NCBI RefSeq assembly: GCF_021228235.1 | Contig: NZ_JAJQRG010000005.1 | Coordinates: 62,001-126,000 of the forward strand | From: Pseudophaeobacter flagellatus | Lineage (GTDB): Bacteria; Pseudomonadota; Alphaproteobacteria; Rhodobacterales; Rhodobacteraceae | Direction of reading: 5' to 3' | Length of the DNA stretch: 64,000 nucleotides | Shown: positions 1 through 9,223 of the stretch, in pieces | How the letters are laid out: every line of letters begins with the position of its first letter | Position numbering within the stretch: position 1 is the first letter of the stretch | Notes under the pieces: generated by a model | Told to the model about the DNA's origin: nothing | Databases searched by the model: none | The model's input: the letters and a program-made list of their open reading frames with translations, nothing else | Program-made: the position numbers and the translations under genes

Positions 1-2
1 AT

Positions 3-380
3 GACAAACCCTATTTTGGTCAGTTTCTGGATGTGGCCTACCCGCCGGAGTTTGGTCTGCATCCGGGCCCCAAGACGCTGTGGATGCGCACCCCAAACCT
101 GCTGGAGGGCGAGCAGCAATCGCCGATTCAGTCGCTCTGTGCGCTGGCGGATTGTGGCAATGGCATCTCGTGGAATGCGCACCCCAAGGAGATGGGGTTT
201 ATGAATACCGATCTCACCCTCAATGTGCATCGCGAACCCCAGGGCGATTGGCATGCCTCAGAGTCTATTTCGCATTGGCACAGCACGGGCATCGGCATGT
301 CGCAGTCGGTGTTGCAGGACGAAGACGGCCCGGTGGCCACAGCGCTGCAGACACTTGTGCTGCATCCGCCCAAGGTCTGA
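3..380 (+). CDS. Thioesterase-like superfamily protein, 5' end cut off
   Basis: The window opens inside this gene, so the N-terminus is missing. The visible 125 residues read in frame from base 3 to a TGA at 378-380. They resemble the C-terminal hot-dog domain of acyl-CoA thioesterases of the thioesterase-like superfamily: ALADCGNGIS, then a stretch with MGFMNTDLTLNVHR, then GIGMSQSVLQDEDGPVATA. Such enzymes hydrolyse acyl-CoA thioesters. The substrate cannot be told here. It is convergent with truA, 40 bases downstream. Family assignment is from motif recognition only. Confidence 0.75.
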   Translation, partial: DKPYFGQFLDVAYPPEFGLHPGPKTLWMRTPNLLEGEQQSPIQSLCALADCGNGISWNAHPKEMGFMNTDLTLNVHREPQGDWHASESISHWHSTGIGMSQSVLQDEDGPVATALQTLVLHPPKV

Positions 381-420
381 GGACTGTTGGTAGTCGGTTT
401 GGCCTGCCAGCCCATAGGGA

Positions 421-1200
421 TCAGCCCCGTGGGCGTTTGAAGACATCCACCGGATAGCCCACCCGTGCCAAATAAAGGCCGTGGCCGGGACAGACGGGCC
501 CGCAGGCGGCCCGCTCTCGGGCCTCAAGCGCGGTTTTTACATCCAAGGGATCCCAGGCACCCGCGCCGACGCGTTCCAGTGTGCCGACAAAGCTGCGTAC
601 CTGGTTGTGCAGGAACGACCGGGCGCGCACGTGGAAATGCACCTCAGGACCGGACAGGCCCGCGACCCGCTCGATACGCAGCTCGTCCAGGGTTTTCTGC
701 GGGCTTTGCGCCTGACAGATGGAAGATCGGAAGGTGGTGAAATCATGGTTGCCCAGCAGGTGATTGGCACCTTCCTGCATGGCCTCGACGTCCAGATCAT
801 TGTTGATCTGCCAGACTTGGCCTGCGTCATGGGTTGCGGGCGCACGGCGGATCAGGATGCGAAACAGATACTGCCGCTCAATTGCGGAAAAGCGGGCATG
901 CCAGTCGTCATCGACGGCAGCACAGGCCACAATCGCCACAGGGTTAGGCTTCAGGTGGTGGTTCAGGGCCTCTGACAGGCGAAAGGGGCTCCAGTCTTTG
1001 ACCATGTCGCAATGGGCCACCTGGCCCAGCCCATGCACCCCGGTATCGGTGCGCCCGGCTGCGGCGATGGTATGGGGGCCGGGTTCCAGTCGCGCCAGGG
1101 CATCCTCTATCGCGCCCTGTACCGAGGGCTGATCCTTTTGCCGCTGCCATCCGGCAAAGGGCTTTCCATGATATTCGACTTTGAGGGCATATCGGGGCAT
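421..1200 (-). CDS. truA: tRNA pseudouridine synthase A
   Basis: TruA converts uridines 38-40 in the tRNA anticodon arm to pseudouridine in the cytoplasm. The 259-residue product has the usual family length. It begins [12 protein letters not shown], and the catalytic aspartate is D52 within GRTDTGVHG. Later blocks such as FRILIRR and [15 protein letters not shown] also fit TruA. The reading frame stays open for 95 further codons upstream, but homologues start at this ATG. The preceding residues are low complexity and overlap the divergent ycjX promoter region. The gene is divergent from ycjX, with about 125 bases between the starts. Confidence 0.96.
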   Translation of the reverse strand: MPRYALKVEYHGKPFAGWQRQKDQPSVQGAIEDALARLEPGPHTIAAAGRTDTGVHGLGQVAHCDMVKDWSPFRLSEALNHHLKPNPVAIVACAAVDDDWHARFSAIERQYLFRILIRRAPATHDAGQVWQINNDLDVEAMQEGANHLLGNHDFTTFRSSICQAQSPQKTLDELRIERVAGLSGPEVHFHVRARSFLHNQVRSFVGTLERVGAGAWDPLDVKTALEARERAACGPVCPGHGLYLARVGYPVDVFKRPRG

Positions 1201-1324
1201 GGGCAGCACGTAACCCGGCAACACCGTCGAGGCAAGTGGCCTGACGCTCTGGAAACCGGGACGGGGTCTGACTATCTTGGGCAGTGATCCAAAACAGCAG
1301 GTGCGGCGCGTGGTAGTATCGATA

Positions 1325-2725
1325 GTGACGGATGGCGCGGCGCGCGGGCTGAGCAGCCTTGGCAGCGCTGTATCATCGCGATTTTTTGAACCCAGTCTGC
1401 GCCTTGGGGTGACGGGGCTGGCGCGGGCTGGCAAGACCGTCTTTATTACCTCTCTGGTGGCCAACCTGTTGAACCGGGGCCGCATGCTGCAGCTGGCCGC
1501 GGCGCGACAGGGACGGATCGAGAGCGCCTATCTGCAGCCACAGCCCGACGATACGGTGCCGCGCTTTGCCTATGAGGATCACCTGGCCGCATTGACGGGA
1601 CCCACGCCGCACTGGCCCGACAGCACCCGCGCGGTGTCTGAACTGCGGCTGAGCTTGACCCTGCGGCCAGGGGGGCTGTTGTCCGGGATACAGGGGCCGC
1701 GCCGCCTGCATCTGGATATTGTCGACTACCCCGGCGAATGGCTTCTGGATCTGGGCCTGTTGGATAAAACCTATGCCCAATGGTCGGTTGAGCTGCTGGC
1801 GCGGCTGCCCGCCCGGCCGGTGGCGGCCGAATTCCTGCAATTGCTGACCACTATCGAGACAAAAGCCCCGCATGATGAACCCAAAGCCCAGGCGCTGGCG
1901 GCGGTCTTTACCGACTATTTGCAGGCCGCACGCGCTGCTGGGTTTTACGATTGCTCTCCGGGGCGGTTTCTGTTGCCGGGCGATCTTGCCGGCTCTCCGG
2001 TCCTGACCTTTGCACCGATCCCCCCCGAGGAGGCCGCGACGCGTCGCAGCCTGTGGCACGAGATGGAACGCCGCTACGAGGCCTATAAGGCCAAGGTGGT
2101 GAAACCCTTTTTTCGCGACCATTTCTCGCGGATTAATCGCCAGGTGGTGTTGGTTGACACGCTGAGCGCCATTCATTCCGGCCCGCAGGCGGTTGAGGAT
2201 CTGCGCGGCGCCATGGGGGATGTACTGGCGGCCTTTCGCCCTGGTCGCAATGGCTTTCTTACCTCGCTGCTGCGCGGCAAACGGGTGGAAAAGATCCTCT
2301 TTGCTGCAACCAAGGCCGATCATCTGCATCACCTGCAACACCCGCAGATGACGGCCATCATCGAGGCCCTGACCCGCGAGGCGCGCGATCGGGCGCAGTT
2401 TGCCGGGGCCGAGACCGCCGCGCTGACGCTTGCGGCCCTGCGCGCCACCACTGAGGAAACGCGACAGCACGACGGGGCAGAGCTTCCCTGCGTGCGCGGC
2501 CGCCTGTTGGACAGTGGCCGTCAGGCCGCCTTTTATCCCGGTGCGCTGCCAGAGGATCCGGCGCAGCTGCTGATCCCGGCGCGACAAGGGGCCGCGCGCT
2601 GGCTGGAGGGGGAGTATCAGGCGATGCAGTTTGCCCCGGCGCCGCTGAACCTGAAACCGGGGGATGGGCCGCCGCATATCCGGCTGGATCGGGCGGCAGA
2701 GTTTTTAATCGGGGATCAGCTATGA
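1325..2725 (+). CDS. ycjX: YcjX family P-loop NTPase (DUF463)
   Basis: This is a YcjX-like GTPase-fold protein of about 466 residues. The Walker A motif GLARAGKT lies near residues 31-38 after the family signature LRLGVTG, and further blocks such as VDYPGEW and [13 protein letters not shown] follow. In proteobacteria YcjX sits with YcjF and is linked to stress responses, but its biochemical role is unclear. I chose the GTG at 1325, giving MTDGAARG. In-frame TTG at 1277 and GTG at 1301 are alternatives. The stop overlaps the start of the next gene as ATGA, so these genes are probably translationally coupled. Confidence 0.88.
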   Translation: MTDGAARGLSSLGSAVSSRFFEPSLRLGVTGLARAGKTVFITSLVANLLNRGRMLQLAAARQGRIESAYLQPQPDDTVPRFAYEDHLAALTGPTPHWPDSTRAVSELRLSLTLRPGGLLSGIQGPRRLHLDIVDYPGEWLLDLGLLDKTYAQWSVELLARLPARPVAAEFLQLLTTIETKAPHDEPKAQALAAVFTDYLQAARAAGFYDCSPGRFLLPGDLAGSPVLTFAPIPPEEAATRRSLWHEMERRYEAYKAKVVKPFFRDHFSRINRQVVLVDTLSAIHSGPQAVEDLRGAMGDVLAAFRPGRNGFLTSLLRGKRVEKILFAATKADHLHHLQHPQMTAIIEALTREARDRAQFAGAETAALTLAALRATTEETRQHDGAELPCVRGRLLDSGRQAAFYPGALPEDPAQLLIPARQGAARWLEGEYQAMQFAPAPLNLKPGDGPPHIRLDRAAEFLIGDQL

Positions 2726-3207
2726 TCGCGCCACGATCCCCCAAGACGGCCCCGATGTTGCGCGCCGCTCAGCCTACCGATGCCGGACGGCTGGGCGCGA
2801 TCCTGTTTCAGGCGCAGCAGTATGCGCAGTGGCTGCCCAAGCTCTATGCCGAGGTGGAAATGATCGCCTTTTGCGGCGTGATGATTGACCGTGGCTGGGT
2901 CACGGTTGCGGTGCAGAATGGCGTGATTCAGGGCTTTGTGGCGCGCGATGGGGCCGAGATCTGCAGTTTGTATCTGGCTCCGGGGGCCTGCGGGCAGGGG
3001 CTGGGGGCGGCGCTGATGGCTGCGGCCAAGGAGGCTGGGCCAATGCTCTGGTTGCGGGTGATTGCCGCCAATGAAGCTGCCCGCAGATTCTACCTGCGTC
3101 AGGGGTTCAACGAGGTCGGGCGCAGTGATGGCTCTGATACTGCAGAGGCCCTGCCCAATATCCGCTTTGAATGGCACGACAGCTGCCAGAAAGAGACCGC
3201 CTCATGA
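2722..3207 (+). CDS. GNAT family N-acetyltransferase
   Basis: A 161-residue protein with a GNAT fold. The acetyl-CoA pyrophosphate-binding loop is visible as GACGQGLGAAL after the strand SLYLAP, and NEAARRFYLRQGF is the typical C-terminal GNAT motif. The acceptor substrate is unknown. It overlaps ycjX by four bases on the left and the YcjF-like gene by four bases (ATGA) on the right. This places an acetyltransferase inside a ycjX-ycjF operon in translational coupling with both partners. Confidence 0.9.
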   Translation: MIAPRSPKTAPMLRAAQPTDAGRLGAILFQAQQYAQWLPKLYAEVEMIAFCGVMIDRGWVTVAVQNGVIQGFVARDGAEICSLYLAPGACGQGLGAALMAAAKEAGPMLWLRVIAANEAARRFYLRQGFNEVGRSDGSDTAEALPNIRFEWHDSCQKETAS

Positions 3208-4235
3208 GCCGTAAACCTGTCTTGTTCGATCTGGAAGCCGACGCACAGCGCGATGCGCAAAGCCGGGCGGCTGGGCCTGAAATGCCGGATGTGGCCGCCG
3301 CGCCGCCGGTGCCTGACTTTATGTCATCGGATCAGGCCAGGTCTGGCGGGCAGGCGGCAGGACTGGCGACCCGGCGCCCGTCACGGCTCAGCCGCTGGTT
3401 CTGGGGTGTGGTGCTGGCGCTCTTGGGCTGTGTGGTCTCGGTTGCGGCCTGGGATTTTGCCACAGGATTGCTGATCCGCTGGCCGTTGCTCGGCTGGGCG
3501 GTCAGCGCGGGTCTGGGACTGGCGCTGTTCTTGGCCCTGATCCTGGCGCTGCGGGAATTTGCCGCGCTGGCCCGGTTAAAGCGGGTGGATGGGCTGCGGC
3601 GCGACAGCCCGGTTGCCAGTGCAAATCTTGCCGCCGCCAAGGCGCATCTTGCCCGGCTGGAGGCGTTTTACGCCGGACGACCGGATATGTCCTGGCAGCT
3701 GGCGCGTCTGGCCGAACGCCGCGCAGAGGTGCTGGATGCGGATACCTTGCTGATGCTGGCAGAAGAAGAGCTGCTGCTGCCCCTGGATGCCCGTGCCCTG
3801 CGAGAGGTCGAGGCAGCTGCCCGGCAGGTGGCCACGGTGACCGCGCTGGTGCCGCTGGCGCTGGCGGATGTGGTTGTGGCGCTGCTGGCCTCGGTGCGGA
3901 TGATCCGCCAGGTGGCACAGATCTACGGCGGGCGTTCTGGGCTGTTCAGTTCTTGGCGGCTGACGCGGGCGGTGCTGGCACATCTGGCCGCGACGGGGGC
4001 GGTTGCCGCTGGGGATGATCTGCTGGAGTCGGTGCTGGGCGGGTCAGTGCTGTCAAAACTGTCACGCCGGTTTGGCGAAGGCGTGGTGAACGGTGCGCTC
4101 TCAGCGCGGGTGGGGATTGCCGCCATGGAGGTCTGCCGCCCGATGCCGTTTTCCCCACCGCACCGCCCGTCGACCCGCCGGGTGATCCAGGGCGCATTGG
4201 CGGGATTGTTCCGCCGCGAGACAGACACCCCATAG
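3204..4235 (+). CDS. ycjF: YcjF/TIGR01620 family inner-membrane protein
   Basis: A 343-residue protein that begins MSRKPVLFDLEAD at the ATG overlapping the upstream stop. Residues 1-70 are hydrophilic. Two adjacent membrane segments follow (WFWGVVLALLGCVVSVAAW and LLGWAVSAGLGLALFLALI), then a long helical cytoplasmic domain with Leu/Arg-rich heptads, and a C-terminal hydrophobic region (VPLALADVVVALLASVRMI). This matches the DUF697/TIGR01620 architecture of YcjF, the usual partner of YcjX. The function is not established. It is the last gene of the three-gene operon and no obvious terminator follows. Confidence 0.88.
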   Translation: MSRKPVLFDLEADAQRDAQSRAAGPEMPDVAAAPPVPDFMSSDQARSGGQAAGLATRRPSRLSRWFWGVVLALLGCVVSVAAWDFATGLLIRWPLLGWAVSAGLGLALFLALILALREFAALARLKRVDGLRRDSPVASANLAAAKAHLARLEAFYAGRPDMSWQLARLAERRAEVLDADTLLMLAEEELLLPLDARALREVEAAARQVATVTALVPLALADVVVALLASVRMIRQVAQIYGGRSGLFSSWRLTRAVLAHLAATGAVAAGDDLLESVLGGSVLSKLSRRFGEGVVNGALSARVGIAAMEVCRPMPFSPPHRPSTRRVIQGALAGLFRRETDTP

Positions 4236-4761
4236 CTGCAGAGCCTCTGCAGATCATTGACACTGTTGGCTGGGCGCGGCGCTGGCACGGGGAGATCCCC
4301 CAGTGGATAAGTCGGTTTATATGCCTGTGGATGTTTTTCTCTGTACGTCAAAAGTTAATGAAATAGAAAGACTTCTGTCCTTGCCTTAAAGAGACACGCG
4401 CAGCTGCCCTGGCGGGCGGAGGCTGCATCTGGCGCTTTGGTCTTTCAGCCACGAGCGCTGAATAGAGCCTGTCGCGCATGTGAAACCGATACCAAGCCAG
4501 GGTCAGTTGGCTTGGTGGGGCGTAATTGGATTTCTCCACAGGTTTGGCAGGGTTATCAACAGATCAGGGATATTCATGCACAGGAAATCTGGTTGAGATT
4601 TTCATTTTTTGCCGCCGCACAATTGCCTTTTATCAACTTAATATAAGGGTATTTGCGTTGATTCAGGGAAGTAATTCGCTTTTTTCCACTTTTTACCCTG
4701 TCGGGAGGGCTCGGGCTGGTGAGATCGGCTATGTCGGTTGCCAATTCATCCGATAGGGTCA
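4236..4761 (+). other. AT-rich gap between convergent genes with DnaA-box-like sites
   Basis: These 526 bases lie between two gene 3' ends, so no promoter is expected, yet the region is long and locally AT-rich, especially 4590-4690. It holds sequences close to the DnaA box TTATCCACA. Matching 8 of 9 are 4302-4310 (reverse strand), 4532-4540 (TTCTCCACA) and 4553-4561 (TTATCAACA). Matching 7 of 9 are 4326-4334 (reverse), 4630-4638 and 4682-4690. No convincing ORF or tRNA is present. It could be a DnaA-binding or replication-linked site, an unrecognised small RNA locus, or chance clustering. Confidence 0.4.
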
Positions 4762-5220
4762 TCAGAACAGCTTGGGCGGCGCGTCCTTGGGCTGTCGCAT
4801 GGCCACAATTCCGGTGCGGAAGCCTTCGCCGATACGGTCCGCCAGGGTTCCCCACTGCAGGGCAAGCCGGGGCGAGAGTTCGGCCTGCAGCACCTGGTGA
4901 AACAGCCCGAGCCAGATCGCAAAGTGTTCGGCCTGGATCTCTGGCCGCGACACATGCACCCGCATTGGATTGCCGCTATAGCTTTTCTCGCGCAGGATGG
5001 CGTTGCGCCAGAACCGGGCGATCTTGGCCTCGTGCTCGGGCCAGTCGCCATCGGCCACATAGCGGGCAAAGATCGGACCAAGCACCCTGTCAGCGCGCAC
5101 GCGGATGTAGAACAGGGTGACGACCCGGTCGATCTGGGCGGCAGAAATGTCAAAGCGTCGCATGGGGTAGTCTCGGTCGGGGTGATCTGGGGCTGGTTGA
5201 TCTGTGGGCTGGCGCATCAT
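4762..5220 (-). CDS. Group III truncated haemoglobin
   Basis: A 152-residue single-domain globin of the 2-over-2 type. Features of group III are the block LFYIRVRADRVLGPIFARYV, the RFWRNAI helix, GNPMRVH with the proximal haem histidine at about H89, and HFAIWLGLF in helix G. Such proteins bind O2 or NO. Roles in NO or oxygen handling have been shown for a few members but cannot be inferred here. The start at 5220 has AGGACAG just upstream. A start at 5163 (MRRFDIS) would be closer to the typical family length but lacks a clear ribosome site. Confidence 0.93.
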   Translation of the reverse strand: MMRQPTDQPAPDHPDRDYPMRRFDISAAQIDRVVTLFYIRVRADRVLGPIFARYVADGDWPEHEAKIARFWRNAILREKSYSGNPMRVHVSRPEIQAEHFAIWLGLFHQVLQAELSPRLALQWGTLADRIGEGFRTGIVAMRQPKDAPPKLF

Positions 5221-5619
5221 CTGTCCTGTTTCACGTAGATTTGGCGCTGTCCTCTGCGCCAGCCCTCGGGCCAGCGTGGGGTGCCAATGCTCTGCTGGAA
5301 ATTCCTGTTAGGCATATGGCAGGGGCGCGGTTCCGGGGCAATGGGTGGTGGCGGTGTGACGCAGTTGCTGGTGGTGGCTGCTCTGATCAAATTTGACATG
5401 CGGCGAATAGAAAACCCGCTTTGGCGGCGGGATCACAACCCCGCTTTACCCCGGCGCTCTAGCGGCCTATAACGCCCCCATGTCCCATATCGTGGCCATC
5501 ATTATTCGAATTATATCCCCGGCGCTCTGATTGAATGAGACGCCGGGCAAAGGCGCTTGAGCTATCGCGCCGCACTAAAATACCCAGTTTCCGAACCGAT
5601 TATCCAAAGGACGCCACCC
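5221..5619 (+). promoter_or_regulatory. ileS upstream region with 12-base direct repeat and hairpin
   Basis: This 399-base gap separates the start of the haemoglobin gene from ileS and must hold both divergent promoters. CCCCGGCGCTCT occurs twice, at 5449-5460 and 5517-5528. The second copy starts a hairpin (CCCGGCG at 5518-5524 with CGCCGGG at 5541-5547) about 70 bases before the ileS ATG. No uridine run follows, so it is not a simple attenuator. The ribosome site AAAGGA lies at 5606-5611. No T-box features were recognised and none are expected in this group. Regulatory meaning is inference. Confidence 0.35.
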
Positions 5620-8535
5620 ATGTGCGCCGAGACAGCTGATACCCCTGAATACAAGCAGACCCTCAACCTGCCCAAAACCGATTTTCCGATGCGCGCAGGC
5701 CTGCCCAAGCGCGAACCCAACTGGTTGGATCGCTGGGCCAAGATTGGCGTTTATGACCGGCTGCGGGAAAAGCAAGGCCGCAAGCCTTTCACGCTGCATG
5801 ACGGCCCGCCCTATGCCAACGGCCATCTGCACATCGGCCATGCGCTGAACAAGACCATCAAGGACATGATCGTGCGCAGCCATCAGATGATGGGCTTTGA
5901 TGCGCGCTATGTGCCGGGTTGGGATTGCCACGGTCTGCCGATCGAATGGAAGATCGAAGAACAGTATCGCAAGAAGGGTAAGAACAAAGACGCGGTGGAT
6001 GTGGTGGAATTCCGCCAGGAATGCCGCGCCTTTGCCGACAAATGGGTGGATATCCAGCGCGAAGAGTTCAAGCGTCTTGGCATTACCGGCAATTGGGCCG
6101 ATCCCTATCTCACGATGGACTACCACGCCGAGGCGGTGATCGCGGCTGAATTCCAGAAATTCCTGATGAACGGCACGCTGTATCAGGGCTCAAAACCCGT
6201 GATGTGGTCGCCAGTTGAAAAAACCGCCCTGGCCGAGGCCGAGGTGGAATACAAGGATAAGGACAGCTTTACCGTTTGGGTGAAGTTTGCGGTTTCTGGC
6301 GGTGCCGACGATCTGGCGGGTGCCAGCGTCGTCATCTGGACCACAACCCCCTGGACCATCCCGTCCAATAAGGCGGTGGTCTACGGCGAAACATTCGATT
6401 ACGGCCTCTATGAGGTCACCGATGCCCCCGAAGAATGCTGGGCTGCCAAAGGCGACCGCTTCCTGCTGGCCGACAAGCTGGCAGGCGATGTCTTCAAACG
6501 GGCCCGTCTGGAAGAGGGTATGTATACCCGTGTGCGCTCTGTGTCGGCCGAAGAACTCTCTGGCCTTTCGCTGGCCCACCCCCTTGCCGGGGCCGAAGGC
6601 TCCAATGGCGAATGGGACGCGCCGCGCGATTTCCGCGCTGCCCCCTTTGTGACCGATGAAGAGGGCACCGGTTTTGTGCACTGCGCCCCAAGCCACGGGA
6701 TGGAGGAATTCGAACTCTACCGCGATCTGGGGATGCTGGAGGACGTCATCACCTATAACGTGATGGACGATGGTGGCTTCCGCGCTGATCTGCCGTTCTT
6801 TGGTGGTAAGTACATCCTGAACCGCAAGGGCGGCGAGGGTGATGCAAACAAGGCGATCATTGACAAACTGGTCGAGGTCGGCGGGCTGCTGGCGCGTGGT
6901 AAGATCAAGCACAGCTACCCGCATTCCTGGCGTTCCAAGGCGCCGATCATCTATCGCAATACGCCGCAGTGGTTTGCAAGTGTTGACCGTGCGGTTGGCG
7001 ATGGCCAGGACGAGATGGGCACAACCATCCGCGAACGCGCGCTGCGTTCCATCGACGAGCTGGTGAAATGGACGCCGCAGCGCGGTCGAAACCGGCTCTA
7101 TTCGATGATCGAGAGCCGCCCTGACTGGGTGCTGTCGCGCCAGCGTGCCTGGGGTGTGCCGCTGACCTGCTTTGTCAAAAAGGGGCTGTTGCCTACGGAC
7201 GACGGGTTCCTGCTGCGCGACGATGCGGTCAATGCCCGTATCGTTGCAGCCTTTGAGGCTGAAGGCGCGGATGCCTGGTATCTGGACGGTGCCAAGGAAC
7301 GCTTCCTGGGATCGGACTACAATGCAGAGGAGTGGGAGCAGGTCTTTGATGTGCTCGACGTGTGGTTTGATTCTGGCTCTACCCATGCCTTTGTGTTGCG
7401 CGACCGCGAAGATGGCACCGAGGACGGTATTGCCGATGTCTACATGGAAGGCACAGATCAGCACCGCGGCTGGTTCCACTCTTCCTTGTTGCAGGCCTGC
7501 GGCACCAAGGGGCGCGCTCCTTATCGCAATGTGGTGACGCATGGGTTTACCCTGGATGGCAAGGGCAACAAGATGTCCAAATCCCTGGGCAATACCATCG
7601 TGCCGGAAGAAATCGTCAAGCAATACGGTGCCGATATTCTGCGGCTCTGGGTGGCGCAGACTGATTATACCTCGGATCAGCGCATCGGGCCTGAAATCCT
7701 GAAAGGCACTGCTGACAGCTATCGCCGCCTGCGCAATACCATGCGCTATATGCTGGGCTCTCTGCACGATTTCACCGAAGATCAGCGGGTTGCGGCAGAC
7801 GATATGCCCGAACTGGAGCAATGGGTTCTGCACCGTCTGGCAGAGCTGGATCACCAGGTGCGCACAGGCTATCAGGCCTTTGATTTCAATGGCGTTTGGC
7901 AAGCGGTCTTTACCTTTGCCACTGTGGATCTTTCGGCTTTCTACTTTGATGTGCGCAAAGATGCGCTCTATTGTGATGGTGACACGCTGAACGCGCACGC
8001 CGCTCGCACGGTCCTGGATATCCTGTTCCATCGGCTCACCACCTGGCTGGCCCCGATCCTGGTCTTCACCATGGAGGAAGTCTGGCTTGAACGCTTCCCT
8101 GGTGAAGAGAGCTCGGTACATTTGACCGATATCCCCGAGACACCGGGCGATTGGCTGAATGAGCCCCTGGCGGCGAAATGGGCGAAGATCCGGCAGGCCC
8201 GCCGGGTGGTCACCGCCGCGCTAGAGATACAGCGTATCGACAAGGTGATCGGCGCCTCTCTGGAGGCCCATCCGGTGGTGCATCTGCGCGATGCAGAGGT
8301 TCTGGAACTGCTGAAATCGGTGAACTTTGCGGATATCTGTATCACCTCTGATATCAGCCTTACAGGTGATCCTGCACCGGCCGAAGCCTTCCGCATGCCA
8401 GAGGTCGAGGGGATCTCGGTGGTGTTTGAAAAGGCCGAGGGCGACAAATGCCAGCGGTGCTGGAAGATCCTGCCGGATGTCGGAACCCATGACCATGCGG
8501 GTGTCTGTGGGCGCTGCGAGGCTGCGCTGGCCTGA
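5620..8535 (+). CDS. ileS: Isoleucine--tRNA ligase
   Basis: Class I aminoacyl-tRNA synthetase that charges tRNA-Ile in the cytoplasm. The protein is 971 residues. The ATP-site HIGH motif is at residues 71-74 (after PPYANGHL), and KMSKS is at 651-655. The CP1 editing domain lies between them (VIWTTTPWTIPSNKAV). A C-terminal zinc-binding domain has four cysteines at about 944, 947, 963 and 966. The frame is open further upstream, but the ATG at 5620 has AAAGGA eight bases before it and gives the usual N-terminus. A strong terminator follows at once. Monocistronic. Confidence 0.98.
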   Translation: MCAETADTPEYKQTLNLPKTDFPMRAGLPKREPNWLDRWAKIGVYDRLREKQGRKPFTLHDGPPYANGHLHIGHALNKTIKDMIVRSHQMMGFDARYVPGWDCHGLPIEWKIEEQYRKKGKNKDAVDVVEFRQECRAFADKWVDIQREEFKRLGITGNWADPYLTMDYHAEAVIAAEFQKFLMNGTLYQGSKPVMWSPVEKTALAEAEVEYKDKDSFTVWVKFAVSGGADDLAGASVVIWTTTPWTIPSNKAVVYGETFDYGLYEVTDAPEECWAAKGDRFLLADKLAGDVFKRARLEEGMYTRVRSVSAEELSGLSLAHPLAGAEGSNGEWDAPRDFRAAPFVTDEEGTGFVHCAPSHGMEEFELYRDLGMLEDVITYNVMDDGGFRADLPFFGGKYILNRKGGEGDANKAIIDKLVEVGGLLARGKIKHSYPHSWRSKAPIIYRNTPQWFASVDRAVGDGQDEMGTTIRERALRSIDELVKWTPQRGRNRLYSMIESRPDWVLSRQRAWGVPLTCFVKKGLLPTDDGFLLRDDAVNARIVAAFEAEGADAWYLDGAKERFLGSDYNAEEWEQVFDVLDVWFDSGSTHAFVLRDREDGTEDGIADVYMEGTDQHRGWFHSSLLQACGTKGRAPYRNVVTHGFTLDGKGNKMSKSLGNTIVPEEIVKQYGADILRLWVAQTDYTSDQRIGPEILKGTADSYRRLRNTMRYMLGSLHDFTEDQRVAADDMPELEQWVLHRLAELDHQVRTGYQAFDFNGVWQAVFTFATVDLSAFYFDVRKDALYCDGDTLNAHAARTVLDILFHRLTTWLAPILVFTMEEVWLERFPGEESSVHLTDIPETPGDWLNEPLAAKWAKIRQARRVVTAALEIQRIDKVIGASLEAHPVVHLRDAEVLELLKSVNFADICITSDISLTGDPAPAEAFRMPEVEGISVVFEKAEGDKCQRCWKILPDVGTHDHAGVCGRCEAALA

Positions 8536-8564
8536 TCCTCGGATGAAACCGCTGTACCGACCTG

Positions 8565-8597
8565 AAAAAGGCCCCCGAAACCGGGGGCCTTTTGTTT
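8565..8597 (+). terminator. Intrinsic terminator after ileS, likely bidirectional
   Basis: GGCCCCCG (8570-8577) pairs perfectly with CGGGGGCC (8582-8589) around a four-base loop. A-runs on the left and TTTTGTTTT on the right extend the stem and supply the uridine tract. Read on the minus strand it ends GGCCTTTTTC, so it can also stop transcription of the convergent gene at 8631-9014. Confidence 0.92.
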
Positions 8598-8630
8598 TGC
8601 TGAACACTGGAAATCTGGAGGGAACTGATG

Positions 8631-9014
8631 TCAGCAGGTATGCGCAATAACACTGCGGGCGTCGCGATATGCGCGCTCTGCGATCAGGCTGCTGGTGGGC
8701 TTGGGGCCGGGGGCATAGTTCGACGCCTGGACCAGAAAATGCGTCATCAGAGCCTGTTCGCTATAGCGACCGCGCCCCAGCGCCTGATCGCGGGCAACAT
8801 CCAACGCCGGGCCTTGAGACTGGTTCGGGGAATGGGCCGTGGGCTTGCCGGAGGCAGGAGAGACGCCTCCGGTCAGCGCGGTCTGGTGTTGGATGGCGCG
8901 ATTCCAGCCTTGGGACTTGCCCTCATTCAGGCTTGCATCCACCGCCGGAACACCTGCCTTGTAAGACGCTGCTACGCTATTGACGTGAAAGCCGGACCCA
9001 ACTGCCGAAATCAT
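8631..9014 (-). CDS. Hypothetical protein, 127 aa
   Basis: I do not recognise this protein. It starts MISAVGSGFHVNSVAASYK, has no membrane segment or signal peptide, and is rich in Ala, Ser and Gly. The C-terminal half (QALMTHFLVQASNYAPGP) looks helical. Support for it being real is indirect. The preceding ORF stops at a terminator that also works in this gene's direction, the gap would otherwise be over 650 bases, and AGGTG lies just before the ATG. The gene stands alone between ileS and the methyltransferase gene. Confidence 0.6.
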   Translation of the reverse strand: MISAVGSGFHVNSVAASYKAGVPAVDASLNEGKSQGWNRAIQHQTALTGGVSPASGKPTAHSPNQSQGPALDVARDQALGRGRYSEQALMTHFLVQASNYAPGPKPTSSLIAERAYRDARSVIAHTC

Positions 9015-9223
9015 GATACACCTATTTGTTGCGATCCTCTTAGTTTAACTGAATTTTAATAAAGCCGAGCAGCCCCTTGGGTCACCGGAAGGGGAAATCA
9101 GAATAGGATCTATACGAATGTGTCTCTTGTCGCTGTGGGATACCTTGCGAAAGGTTTGCACTGTGCTTTGGCAGATCCGCGTGATTAACATGATTCCATA
9201 CGCGTAATGTGGAGAATGCCAAG

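Noticed and set aside
1373-2677. 434-codon open frame opposite ycjX
   Set aside because: Gln/Arg/Gly-rich shadow. The opposite strand carries clear NTPase motifs.
4348-4539. 63-codon ORF inside the AT-rich gap
   Set aside because: No ribosome site, no domain, and unusual composition. Treated as part of a non-coding region.
4236-4761. Idea that this gap is the main chromosomal origin
   Set aside because: The usual oriC neighbours in alphaproteobacteria are absent and the boxes are imperfect. Kept only as a possible DnaA-binding site.
6190-8121. 643-codon open frame on the strand opposite ileS
   Set aside because: It mirrors the ileS coding sequence, has no domain, and arises from GC-rich codon use. 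ileS is certain.
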